8,214 nucleotides of DNA from an uncultured bacterium (GCA_937958665.1 CALGNM010000148.1:1-8214), one strand, 5' to 3'. Positions 1 to 6,072 are shown, numbered from the stretch's first letter. Notes: generated by a model not told the origin, from the sequence alone. A program made the numbers and translations.

Positions 1-45
1 GATCGTATTCGGTGACTGGAGTTCAGACGTGTGCTCTTCCGATCT
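1..45. other. Illumina adapter contamination, left end
   Basis: This is the index-side (i7) TruSeq adapter in primer orientation, not genomic DNA. Bases 12-45 match the 34-base adapter core, from GTGACTGGAGTTC to CTTCCGATCT. Bases 4-11 (CGTATTCG) occupy the index position, and bases 1-3 (GAT) fit the end of the constant sequence before it. The right end holds the exact reverse complement. Reading frames that enter this stretch yield artefactual N-termini such as MCSSDL and MLFRS, and a reverse-frame C-terminus ending IGRAHV. Genomic sequence begins at about base 46. Confidence 0.98.
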
Positions 46-46
46 C

Positions 47-970
47 AGCTTCAGCTTCCAGCAAAACCTTCGCAGCGTGTTCGGAGCCGCCTACCAGCGG
101 GTGAACAGCGAAAGCGACAACTCCGGGAACCACAGCCTGGACCAGCAGTCGGCTTTCTTCAACCAGGAGTATCGGCCCCTGGAACCCTGGCTGGTGGTGG
201 CCGGGGTACGCTACGACCAGAACACCTCCTTCGGCGACCAGCTTTCCCCCAGCCTCTCCACCAGCTGGCAGATAGCACGACTGCTGGCGGCCTACGCCAA
301 CTTTGGCCGGGCCTACCGGGCCCCCACCATCAATGAGCTTTACTGGAGCGACCCCTATGCTGTTGGCAACCCCGACCTCAGCCCGGAACAATCGGAGTCT
401 TATGAGATCGGTGCCCGGGTGAAAGCCAGCCCTATTTCCTCTTCGCTGGCCCTCTACCGCCGCGACACCCGGGACCTGATCAAATGGGACAGCGATCCCG
501 CTACCGGGCTGTGGACCAATAGCAACCTCGATCGGGTCCGGGCCGAAGGGGCCGAGCTGGCGCTGACCGTAAGGCCGACAAGCCGGACCTCGGTGGACGC
601 CAACTTCAGCCGTTGCCGGGCCAGGGTGCTGTCGGACGGCGGACGGGAGCTGGCCTACACCCCCCTCAACACCGTCAACCTGAAGTTCTCCCTGGCCAAC
701 CTCCCGCTGGGCCCCAGTCTCGGCCTCAACTGGCAATTCAACGCCGTCTATCGGGACCGGCAGCTGGTCAGGCCCGCCGACCAGAGGGGTCCGGGAGCCG
801 AGCTGCCCAGCCATATGGTCTGCGGGCAGACCCTGTCCTTCCGGATCAGCGATGCCCGGATATTCTACCGGGTGGACAACCTTTGGAACCATGAATACCA
901 GCTGAGGCAGGGCTACCCCATGCCCCGCCGCAACCAGGCTTTCGGCATATCGATAGAACTATGGGACTGA
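47..970 (+). CDS. TonB-dependent outer-membrane receptor, BtuB-like, 5'-truncated
   Basis: This is the C-terminal 307 residues of a TonB-dependent receptor, a 22-strand outer-membrane barrel that imports a scarce ligand such as cobalamin or an iron chelate using energy from TonB. The fragment shows the family's barrel signatures: FGRAYRAPTINELYW at about residues 86-100, then GNPDLSPEQSESYEIG at 107-122, then alternating aromatic and polar strands. The last strand ends FGISIELWD, with the terminal aromatic one residue from the end. The plug domain, TonB box and signal peptide are missing because the contig begins inside the gene. The frame stays open into the adapter through a GTG at base 29, but those first six codons are not biological. 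The overall look is closest to BtuB and vitamin B12-type receptors; the ligand cannot be assigned. A TonB-family gene lies about 2.3 kb downstream on the same strand, and a terminator follows within 20 bases. Confidence 0.88.
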   Translation, partial: SFSFQQNLRSVFGAAYQRVNSESDNSGNHSLDQQSAFFNQEYRPLEPWLVVAGVRYDQNTSFGDQLSPSLSTSWQIARLLAAYANFGRAYRAPTINELYWSDPYAVGNPDLSPEQSESYEIGARVKASPISSSLALYRRDTRDLIKWDSDPATGLWTNSNLDRVRAEGAELALTVRPTSRTSVDANFSRCRARVLSDGGRELAYTPLNTVNLKFSLANLPLGPSLGLNWQFNAVYRDRQLVRPADQRGPGAELPSHMVCGQTLSFRISDARIFYRVDNLWNHEYQLRQGYPMPRRNQAFGISIELWD

Positions 971-988
971 GCCTTTATTGCCCGAATG

Positions 989-1020
989 ACAAAAGCCCGG
1001 CCCTGCAGCCGGGCTTTTGT
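989..1020 (+). terminator. Intrinsic terminator after the receptor gene
   Basis: A perfect 13-bp inverted repeat, ACAAAAGCCCGGC and GCCGGGCTTTTGT, flanks the 6-base loop CCTGCA. It starts 18 bases after the receptor stop codon. The lower stem pairs an A tract with a T tract, so it can act as a rho-independent terminator, probably on either strand. It insulates the receptor from the purN promoter that begins two bases later. Confidence 0.88.
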
Positions 1021-1022
1021 GT

Positions 1023-1051
1023 TTGACAATCGGTGCTGGTTGTTATAAAAT
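1023..1051 (+). promoter_or_regulatory. Sigma-70-type promoter of purN, apparently leaderless
   Basis: A perfect -35 hexamer TTGACA (1023-1028) is separated by 17 bases from TAAAAT (1046-1051), a five-of-six match to TATAAT. Only seven bases lie between the -10 and the purN ATG at 1059, so initiation would fall at or within a base or two of the A of the start codon. No Shine-Dalgarno sequence precedes the ATG. The same TTGACA-N17-TAAAAT arrangement occurs before the tRNA pair on the other strand, which supports it as a house-keeping promoter of this genome. Confidence 0.78.
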
Positions 1052-1058
1052 CCACCCT

Positions 1059-1694
1059 ATGCTTGAAAAAATAAGATTGGCCTGCCTGGCCTCGGGAGGC
1101 GGCACCAACCTCCAGGCCATCATCGACCACATCAAGTCCGGCCGGCTTCAGGCCGAGATCGTGGCCGTCATCTCCAATGTGCCCGGGGCCGGGGCGCTGG
1201 AGAGGGCCAAACAGCAGGGACTGCCGTTCTTCACTGTCAACCACCGGGACTTCGTCTCCCGGAGTGAATTCGAATCCCGGCTGGCCGAGATCATCGACCG
1301 GCAGGGGGCCCAGCTGATATGCCTGTGCGGCTTTTTGCGGATCTTAAGCCCATCATTCATCGACCGATATGCCAAGCGGATTATAAACATCCACCCGGCC
1401 CTTCTGCCGGCCTTTGGCGGCAAGGGATTTTACGGCCACAAAGTGCATCAGGCCGTGCTGGCATCAGGCGCCGGAGAGTCTGGCTGCACCGTCCACTACG
1501 TGGACAAGGAGGTGGACCATGGCCCGATCATCCTGCAACACAAGGTCCCGGTTTTGGCCGGGGATACCCCCGACACCCTGGCCGCCCGGGTGCTGGAGCA
1601 GGAGCACCTGGCATATTCCCGGGCCATCGCCCTGATCGCCCCCTCCATTCTGGAGATGGACCATAGCATCACCCCTCCCCGCACAAAACCATGA
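1059..1694 (+). CDS. purN: Phosphoribosylglycinamide formyltransferase (GAR transformylase)
   Basis: PurN transfers a formyl group from 10-formyltetrahydrofolate to glycinamide ribonucleotide, the third step of purine synthesis, in the cytoplasm. The 211-residue product has the usual family length. It opens with the phosphate-binding segment LASGGGTNLQAI (10-21) and carries the catalytic triad as N110, H112 (INIHPALLPAF) and D153 (VDHGPIILQ), corresponding to N106, H108 and D144 of the E. coli enzyme. The GGKGFYGHKVH segment at 120-130 marks the non-enterobacterial subtype. I chose ATG 1059 over an upstream GTG at 1017 because homology begins there and 1017 lies inside the terminator, before the promoter. 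There is no ribosome binding site, so translation is probably leaderless. The stop codon overlaps the lnt start as ATGA, making purN the first gene of a purN-lnt operon that may extend to the TonB-family gene. Confidence 0.96.
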   Translation: MLEKIRLACLASGGGTNLQAIIDHIKSGRLQAEIVAVISNVPGAGALERAKQQGLPFFTVNHRDFVSRSEFESRLAEIIDRQGAQLICLCGFLRILSPSFIDRYAKRIINIHPALLPAFGGKGFYGHKVHQAVLASGAGESGCTVHYVDKEVDHGPIILQHKVPVLAGDTPDTLAARVLEQEHLAYSRAIALIAPSILEMDHSITPPRTKP

Positions 1695-3265
1695 TGAAGA
1701 AGCGCCTGGCCCTCTCCCTGTCCAGCGGCCTTTTGATGGTGCTGGCCTTCCCCCTGTTTGCCCTTTGGCCCCTGGCCTTCATCGCCCTGGTGCCCCTCTA
1801 CTTTTCGTTGGATGATGTTTCCCCCAAAAGGACCTTCCTGCTGGGCTGGACGGCCGGGCTGTTTTTTTTTACTGGGCTGCTTTATTGGATAGTCCTGAAC
1901 CCGGCGGTGGAGCCCTGGGTTAAGCCCCTGCTATACCTGGGAGTGATCCTGATAGCCGCCTACCTGGCGCTGTACCTGGCCGTTGGGCTGGCCCTGGCCC
2001 GCTGGTTGTCCAACAGGCTCGGTTGGCCCCTTTGGTCCCTGGCCCCGTCTATCCTGGTCTTGGCCGATTACCTGAGAAGCCACGGCCTGCTTGCCTTCCC
2101 CTGGGGCTCGCTGGGCTACAGTCTGGCAGGCTGGATTCCCGCCATCCAGTTGGCTTCATTCAGCGGAATTTACGGAGCGACCTTCTGGGTGCTGATGGTC
2201 AACGGCCTGACCTTTTGGCTGATCCAGTCCCTGCGGAATAAATCGTTGACAAACGCCTGGAGCCGGCTTATCCGGCCGGCCGCTATTTTGGCCGTGACCC
2301 TATCCCTGCCTCTCCTGGCCGGTCAGCTGTTTCTAATCCAAACGGAAAAGACCATGGAAGGCGCCCCAAAATTGAAAGTGGCCTTGATCCAGGGGAACAT
2401 CGAGCAAGGGCTACGCTGGGATGACACCTTCCGCCATTATAACTGGCAAACCTATGACTCTTTGAGCCGCCGGGCGGCCGCCGATTCCCCCCAGCTGCTG
2501 GTCTGGCCGGAGACGGCCCTGCCCTTCTATCTGCGCCACGAGCCGGGGTACCTTCGCCGCATCTTCTCGCTGGCCGACGATGTCAACGCCTATGTTCTGA
2601 CCGGAGTGCCAGACCTCAAGCATGATGCCGAACTGGACTGCCAAGCTTTCTACAACTCGGCCTTTCTGATCCTGCCCAACGAGGGACTGGCCGCCAGTTA
2701 CGCCAAAAGCCATCTGGTTCCCTTCGGCGAGCGTTTCCCCTACAAGGAAAAGATCCCATTTCTGAAGGAAGTCGACTTCGGCGAGGGGGAGTGGACCCCG
2801 GGGGCCGACAGCGTCATCTTCCACACGACCCTGACCGATTTCTCCTGCCTGATCTGCTTCGAATCCATATTCCCGGAGATCGCCCGCACCCAAGTGGGCC
2901 AGGGGGCAAAATTTTTGGTCAATATCACCAACGACGGCTGGTTCGGCCGCTCTGGAGCCGCCCGCCAGCACGCCGACATGTCAGTCTTCCGGGCGGTGGA
3001 GCAGCGGAGGGCCATCGCCCGCTGCGCCAATTCCGGCATCTCGATGTTCGTGATGCCTACCGGCCGGGTGGTAGCCCGAACCGGCCTGTTCGAGCAGGCC
3101 ATCCTCCAGGCCGAAGTCCCCCTAATAAACGGATCCACCTTCTACCAGCGGCATGGCGACATCTTCGTGCTGGCTTTGTCCCTCCTGTTGGCCCTGGCCA
3201 TCATTGCTCCGTATTGTAAAAAGCTCCGGCCTAAAAATTTAAATTCTGATTACAGGAAGGAATAA
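1691..3265 (+). CDS. lnt: Apolipoprotein N-acyltransferase
   Basis: Lnt is an inner-membrane enzyme that adds the third acyl chain, taken from phospholipid, to the N-terminal cysteine of lipoproteins. The 524-residue product has the normal architecture. Hydrophobic N-terminal spans run from about residue 7 to 215, a periplasmic nitrilase-like domain runs from about 228 to 480, and a final membrane span covers about 491-508. The catalytic triad is visible as E274 (VWPETALPF), K339 (YAKSHLVPFGE) and C389 (LICFESIFPE), matching E267, K335 and C387 of E. coli. The NITNDGWFG and RAVEQRRAIARCANSG blocks are also typical. The start overlaps the purN stop (ATGA) and has no Shine-Dalgarno sequence, so translation is probably coupled to purN. 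The next codon is also ATG, so the start could be three bases later. The presence of Lnt indicates a diderm cell with triacylated lipoproteins. The last 60 bases are markedly A/T-rich compared with the rest of the gene. Confidence 0.97.
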   Translation: MMKKRLALSLSSGLLMVLAFPLFALWPLAFIALVPLYFSLDDVSPKRTFLLGWTAGLFFFTGLLYWIVLNPAVEPWVKPLLYLGVILIAAYLALYLAVGLALARWLSNRLGWPLWSLAPSILVLADYLRSHGLLAFPWGSLGYSLAGWIPAIQLASFSGIYGATFWVLMVNGLTFWLIQSLRNKSLTNAWSRLIRPAAILAVTLSLPLLAGQLFLIQTEKTMEGAPKLKVALIQGNIEQGLRWDDTFRHYNWQTYDSLSRRAAADSPQLLVWPETALPFYLRHEPGYLRRIFSLADDVNAYVLTGVPDLKHDAELDCQAFYNSAFLILPNEGLAASYAKSHLVPFGERFPYKEKIPFLKEVDFGEGEWTPGADSVIFHTTLTDFSCLICFESIFPEIARTQVGQGAKFLVNITNDGWFGRSGAARQHADMSVFRAVEQRRAIARCANSGISMFVMPTGRVVARTGLFEQAILQAEVPLINGSTFYQRHGDIFVLALSLLLALAIIAPYCKKLRPKNLNSDYRKE

Positions 3266-3296
3266 GCGGCGGCTAAGCCCGGTATATTGGGTAAAA

Positions 3297-3303
3297 AAGG
3301 AGG
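3297..3303 (+). promoter_or_regulatory. Ribosome binding site of the TonB-family gene
   Basis: AAGGAGG is a near-perfect Shine-Dalgarno sequence ending seven bases before the ATG at 3311. It decides the start: an in-frame TTG at 3287 lies upstream of the site and would be a poor initiator. It contrasts with purN and lnt, which have no such site. Confidence 0.85.
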
Positions 3304-3310
3304 AACCGCC

Positions 3311-4135
3311 ATGTCACCCAATATCATTTGGCTGCTGCCACCGGCCGGGGTCCTGCTGGGATTTGCCGCCAGTCTGGCCGCCTTCCGCCTGAAGCCGCTT
3401 TCGGCCGCCGGATATTCCCGGCGGAGCTATCCGGCCCTGGAGGCGGCCGACCTCAAGCTGGGCCTGATCTCCGCCTTCCTTTTGCTGGCCCTGGCCATCT
3501 TGGCGGCTGGAGGATACTCCCTCCACCGGGAACACTGCCGGGCCCGCTCACTGGCCGACCTGTCCGATTACGGGCGGACTAGGATCATCGACATCCGCGA
3601 CATCGGCCTGCCAAAGACCATCGATGACCGTCGCCTGAACCGGGAGCCGTTCTCCGCCCCGGTGGCCCAGTCCCCCACCTACGGCATACCCAAGCCGGTG
3701 GAGGCGGACCTGATCGAAGACGATGGGGCGATGACCCAGGGGGACCTGGGGGCCAGTCTCTCCGCCCGGGGCGCGTTAAACCCGGATTCCCTGAAAGGGC
3801 CGGTGGATATCGCCGATGACGGACTGCTGCCGGCCAAGGGTTCCTTCCAGGACCTGGGCCGCCAGCCGGAGCTTATCAGGTCGGTCCGCCCGGTCTATCC
3901 CTCCATCTGCGTCAATGCCGGGTTCGAGGGCCGGGTGTACCTGAACCTTCTGCTGGATCTTGATGGCCGGGTCACGCTGGCGGAGGTAGCCAAAAGCTCC
4001 GGGAACAGCGCCCTCGACCAGGCCGCGCTGGATGCCGCCCGGCAGTTCCTGTTCAGCCCGGCCCTGTCGCCGGATGGCAAGCCGGTCAGGGTTTGGGTGG
4101 CCTACCCCATCACCTTCTCTCTGTCCCGTAATTAG
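3311..4135 (+). CDS. TonB-family energy-transducing protein with two N-terminal membrane spans
   Basis: TonB-family proteins link the inner-membrane proton motive force to outer-membrane receptors such as the one at the left end. The 274-residue product ends in a clear TonB C-terminal domain (about residues 185-272): SVRPVYPSICVNAGFEGRVY, then LLLDLDGRVTLAEVAKSSGN, then ALDAARQFLFSPALSPDGKP and VWVAYPITF. The N-terminus is unusual, with two hydrophobic spans (about 4-25 and 50-70) separated by a loop rich in Arg and Lys. By the positive-inside rule this puts the N-terminus and the long C-terminal part outside and the loop inside. Classical TonB has one span. The linker (75-180) is not a long Pro-Lys repeat but a mixed segment with YGIPKPVEADLIEDD at 124-138. 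No exbB or exbD is in the window. The gene lies 45 bases after lnt, is probably co-transcribed with it, and has its own strong ribosome binding site. The family is certain; the partner receptor is inferred. Confidence 0.85.
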   Translation: MSPNIIWLLPPAGVLLGFAASLAAFRLKPLSAAGYSRRSYPALEAADLKLGLISAFLLLALAILAAGGYSLHREHCRARSLADLSDYGRTRIIDIRDIGLPKTIDDRRLNREPFSAPVAQSPTYGIPKPVEADLIEDDGAMTQGDLGASLSARGALNPDSLKGPVDIADDGLLPAKGSFQDLGRQPELIRSVRPVYPSICVNAGFEGRVYLNLLLDLDGRVTLAEVAKSSGNSALDQAALDAARQFLFSPALSPDGKPVRVWVAYPITFSLSRN

Positions 4136-4156
4136 AAGGCTGATCCAATCACAGTA

Positions 4157-4186
4157 AAAGGGGGAAAGCCTGGGCTTTCCCCCTTT
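4157..4186. terminator. Probable bidirectional terminator between convergent genes
   Basis: A perfect inverted repeat, AAAGGGGGAAAGCC and GGCTTTCCCCCTTT, is separated by two bases, so the real loop is CTGG with a 13-bp stem. It begins 21 bases after the TonB-family stop and ends 24 bases before the stop of the convergent anti-sigma gene. The A and T ends give a short U tract on each strand; the minus-strand transcript has the slightly longer run of four. It most likely stops transcription from both sides. Confidence 0.8.
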
Positions 4187-4210
4187 CGTCTATCTGCCGA
4201 ATAAACAACT

Positions 4211-5047
4211 TCATCCCCCTCCTGGCAGGCTTATCTCCAGCACCGTGCCGATCTCGGGCGGGCTGGCATCCGGCCGGTCGGAAGGCAGGCAGATCAGAAT
4301 GGCGCGGGTGGTCCTTAAAAGCCTGGGAGGGGATTCTAACAACCCCTCCCCGGGCAGGGTTGCCGGAGCTGGGCCAGGTTTTTCAGCCAATTCCTCCATA
4401 TAAGCTGACCTATCATCCCGGCATGAGGCTTCCCTCTCAGCCTTGGCAGCAGCCTGAGATGGCGTAGTATCTTTGATTTCATCGGTGCTCCGTTCGGCCA
4501 CCGATGGTGGCTGGCTGGCAGTTTCGGAAGGCACCAGGGGTGGGATATCCAAGGCAGCCCGGCTGGTTGAGCTTCCCGACTTCTTCCCCCTGGCCGGTGC
4601 CTCCTTCCGATCCAGTTCGGTTTCAGCGGACTGCCGTTTCGCACTTTCCCGTGAGACGTACTCATCCCCAACCGTCATACCGTGGGGTGTCGGTCCGGTC
4701 ATCATCAGCCGACTGGCGGTTATGGCCAAGGCGAGGGCCGCTGCCGCCGCCAGGGGCACCGTCGGCCAGCCCAACAGGTTCCACAGGCTCCGGCCGGCGG
4801 GAGCCTTCCCCTGAGAGGCTATCTTGGCGGTCACCCGGGAGCCAAAGTTCTCGAAATACCCCTCCGGAGCTTCCTGGCATTCTGCCTCAGCCACCGCCCG
4901 CTCCACCCGGGAAAGCTCTTCAGCCAGGGCCCGACACCCGGGACATGACTTGATATGCTCTTCGATAACGGACCTATCGGGAGCCATCAGTTCCCTATCG
5001 ACATAGGCCTGGATGTCCTCCGGCCTTATTTTACGGCAGTCATTCAT
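4211..5047 (-). CDS. Membrane-anchored zinc-finger anti-sigma factor
   Basis: This is the partner of the ECF sigma factor encoded immediately upstream. It is inferred to hold that sigma factor at the inner membrane until a signal releases it. The 278-residue product starts with an anti-sigma zinc-binding domain (about 1-55): C4, then H31, C35 and C38 in EEHIKSCPGCRALAEEL, the Hx3Cx2C signature. A single hydrophobic span lies at about 96-116 (VPLAAAAALALAITASRLMM). The remaining 160 residues would be periplasmic: a low-complexity Ser, Ala, Pro and charged segment (120-225), then a short more ordered tail (240-278) with LLRTTRAILICLP and a GGG end. I recognise no domain in the tail. Its ATG overlaps the sigma factor's stop (ATGA), so the two are translationally coupled and made in fixed ratio. 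The assignment is strong from the zinc motif, the membrane span and gene order together; the inducing signal is unknown. Confidence 0.85.
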   Translation of the reverse strand: MNDCRKIRPEDIQAYVDRELMAPDRSVIEEHIKSCPGCRALAEELSRVERAVAEAECQEAPEGYFENFGSRVTAKIASQGKAPAGRSLWNLLGWPTVPLAAAAALALAITASRLMMTGPTPHGMTVGDEYVSRESAKRQSAETELDRKEAPARGKKSGSSTSRAALDIPPLVPSETASQPPSVAERSTDEIKDTTPSQAAAKAEREASCRDDRSAYMEELAEKPGPAPATLPGEGLLESPPRLLRTTRAILICLPSDRPDASPPEIGTVLEISLPGGG

Positions 5048-5583
5048 ATTATCCCTTTCAGCCTCCGGGCCAGGGTTTGGCGGCCCCGGAAAAGACGGGA
5101 CATCACGGTCCCGGCTGGTATCCCCAGCACCCGGCCGATCTCCTGGTACGAAAGTTCCCGGTCGGCCCTCAGCAGTATCACCTCTCGCTGGTCAAGCGGC
5201 AGTTCGTCGATCTCCCTCCTGATCCTTTGGCAGGCATCGCTCTGCACCGCCGCCTCCAGGGGATCGGCGGAATTGTCGGCGGCCTCGTTCTCTGCCGCTA
5301 GGGGAAGGTAGCGTCCCTCCCTTTTTACGGCATCGTGACAAAGGTTGATGGTGATCCTCACCAGCCAGGTGTAGAAACGAAACCGGCTGTCATAGCTCTT
5401 CAGGGAGAAGAAGGCCCTGATGAAGGCCTCCTGGGCAACGTCATCGGCCGCCAGATGAGACCGCAGGTAGCGGCGGGCCACCGAATAGACCGCCCGCTGG
5501 TATCGCTTGACCAAGTGGCCGTAGGCTTCATCATCGCCCGACAATACTTGGTCGATTATCTCTTGGTCGCTCAAGTTATCCAA
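5044..5583 (-). CDS. ECF (group IV) RNA polymerase sigma factor, RpoE-like
   Basis: This directs RNA polymerase to a specialised regulon, probably an envelope or stress response given its membrane anti-sigma partner. The 179-residue product has the compact two-domain ECF layout. Region 2 covers about 20-90, with DDVAQEAFIRAFFSL (47-61) for core binding and -10 melting and FYTWLVRITINLCHD (70-84). Region 4 covers about 125-176, with LPLDQREVILLR, then the helix-turn-helix LSYQEIGRVLGIPAGTVMSR (144-163), which recognises the -35. There is no region 1 or 3. The start is a TTG at 5583, with a possible Shine-Dalgarno AAGGGG (5595-5600) at a rather long 11-base spacing. No in-frame ATG lies near it, and a stop-free extension upstream offers no better initiator. 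The gene lies about 96 bases behind tRNA-Ser(GCT) on the same strand. I see no convincing ECF-type autoregulated promoter in that gap. Confidence 0.93.
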   Translation of the reverse strand: MDNLSDQEIIDQVLSGDDEAYGHLVKRYQRAVYSVARRYLRSHLAADDVAQEAFIRAFFSLKSYDSRFRFYTWLVRITINLCHDAVKREGRYLPLAAENEAADNSADPLEAAVQSDACQRIRREIDELPLDQREVILLRADRELSYQEIGRVLGIPAGTVMSRLFRGRQTLARRLKGII

Positions 5584-5630
5584 GCAATATACCGCCCCTT
5601 GTTCCTGTTTATTCCCCCGGCAGCAAGACA

Positions 5631-5652
5631 GGAGGCGAAAACCTCCGCCTCC
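5631..5652 (-). terminator. Possible weak terminator or processing hairpin after the tRNA genes
   Basis: A 7-bp inverted repeat, GGAGGCG and CGCCTCC, flanks an 8-base loop. It begins 28 bases after the CCA end of tRNA-Ser(GCT) in transcription order and lies between that tRNA and the sigma factor gene. On the minus-strand transcript the stem is followed by UGUCUU, which is a poor U tract, so termination would be partial at best. If it leaks, the sigma and anti-sigma genes could be read from the tRNA promoter. Confidence 0.35.
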
Positions 5653-5679
5653 CGCTATCGCACCGTCTTACCTGACAAA

Positions 5680-5773
5680 TGGCGGAGAGGCCGGGATTTG
5701 AACCCGGGGTAGAGCTTTAACACCCTACGACGGTTTAGCAAACCGCTCCCTTCAGCCGCTCGGGCACCTCTCC
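5680..5773 (-). tRNA. tRNA-Ser (anticodon GCT)
   Basis: Read on the minus strand, this is a type II tRNA with a 7-bp acceptor stem (GGAGAGG and CCTCTCC), T8 and G9, a D arm with CCCGAG and AAGGG, and a 5-bp anticodon stem CGGTT/AACCG around the loop TTGCTAA. The anticodon is GCT at 5737-5739. The long variable arm is characteristic of serine tRNAs, and the T arm contains GGTTCAAATCC. The discriminator is G and the CCA tail is encoded at 5680-5682. It decodes AGC and AGU. It lies 48 bases downstream of the second serine tRNA and is probably co-transcribed with it. Confidence 0.96.
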
Positions 5774-5821
5774 GCGCTATCTATTTCCCTGGGTTGACAT
5801 TATTCCTAGGGGTTGCCGCTA

Positions 5822-5909
5822 TGGCGGAAGCGAGAGGATTCGAACCCCTGGTGCCTTGCGGCACTGCGGTTTTCAAGACCGCCGCCTTCAACCACTCGGC
5901 CACGCTTCC
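5822..5909 (-). tRNA. tRNA-Ser (anticodon TGA)
   Basis: Read on the minus strand, the acceptor stem is GGAAGCG/CGCTTCC, the D arm is GCCGAGTGGTTGAAGGC, and the anticodon stem GCGGT/ACCGC encloses the loop CTTGAAA. The anticodon is TGA at 5873-5875. The variable arm is a clean stem, GTGCC/GGCAC, closed by a GCAA tetraloop, and the T arm contains GGTTCGAATCC. The discriminator is G and CCA is encoded at 5822-5824. It reads UCA and, with wobble, probably other UCN codons. It is first in the tRNA transcript, about 20 bases after the predicted start site. Confidence 0.97.
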
Positions 5910-5934
5910 CGGTCGATGCCACCAAACCAATGGG

Positions 5935-5963
5935 ATTTTATCATTTTACTGCACCTTTGTCAA
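5935..5963 (-). promoter_or_regulatory. Sigma-70-type promoter of the serine tRNA pair
   Basis: On the minus strand TTGACA (5963-5958) is followed after exactly 17 bases by TAAAAT (5940-5935), giving the same hexamers and spacing as the purN promoter. Transcription would begin near 5928, about 20 bases before the mature 5' end of tRNA-Ser(TGA), a normal leader length for a tRNA precursor. Confidence 0.8.
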
Positions 5964-6024
5964 CCACGGGGCTCTGGACCGGATGGCCGCTAGGCCAGCC
6001 GGGAAGGCTCCGATAGCTATTCCC

Positions 6025-6057
6025 GGCCACCAATTTCAGCCGACCGGGGTGGTGGCC
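6025..6057 (-). other. Inverted repeat downstream of the HNH gene
   Basis: An 8-bp perfect inverted repeat, GGCCACCA and TGGTGGCC, encloses 17 bases. It lies 15 bases after the HNH stop codon, and the minus-strand transcript has no U run after it. It could be a rho-dependent or stabilising 3' structure for the umuDC-HNH transcript, or chance in GC-rich DNA. The rest of the 163-base gap between the HNH gene and tRNA-Ser(TGA) holds only the tRNA promoter. Confidence 0.3.
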
Positions 6058-6072
6058 ATCATGTTCTCTTTT

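Noticed and set aside
23-892. A long reverse-strand frame opposite the receptor gene (289 codons).
   Set aside because: It is the Gly/Val/Pro-rich antisense shadow of the receptor in GC-rich DNA and includes adapter codons at its end.
1017-1058. An in-frame GTG start for purN at 1017, adding 14 residues.
   Set aside because: It lies inside the terminator and upstream of the promoter; the family's N-terminus begins at ATG 1059.
3287-3310. A TTG start at 3287 for the TonB-family gene.
   Set aside because: The AAGGAGG site lies after it and is correctly spaced for ATG 3311.
5788-5812. An imperfect hairpin (CCCTGGG and CCTAGGG) between the two tRNA genes.
   Set aside because: On the transcribed minus strand one pair becomes an A-C mismatch and no U tract follows, so I do not call a terminator.
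5794-5822. A TTGACA on the plus strand between the two tRNAs, with CGCTAT 17 bases on.
   Set aside because: The -10 match is poor and no plus-strand gene follows; the downstream DNA is antisense to a tRNA.
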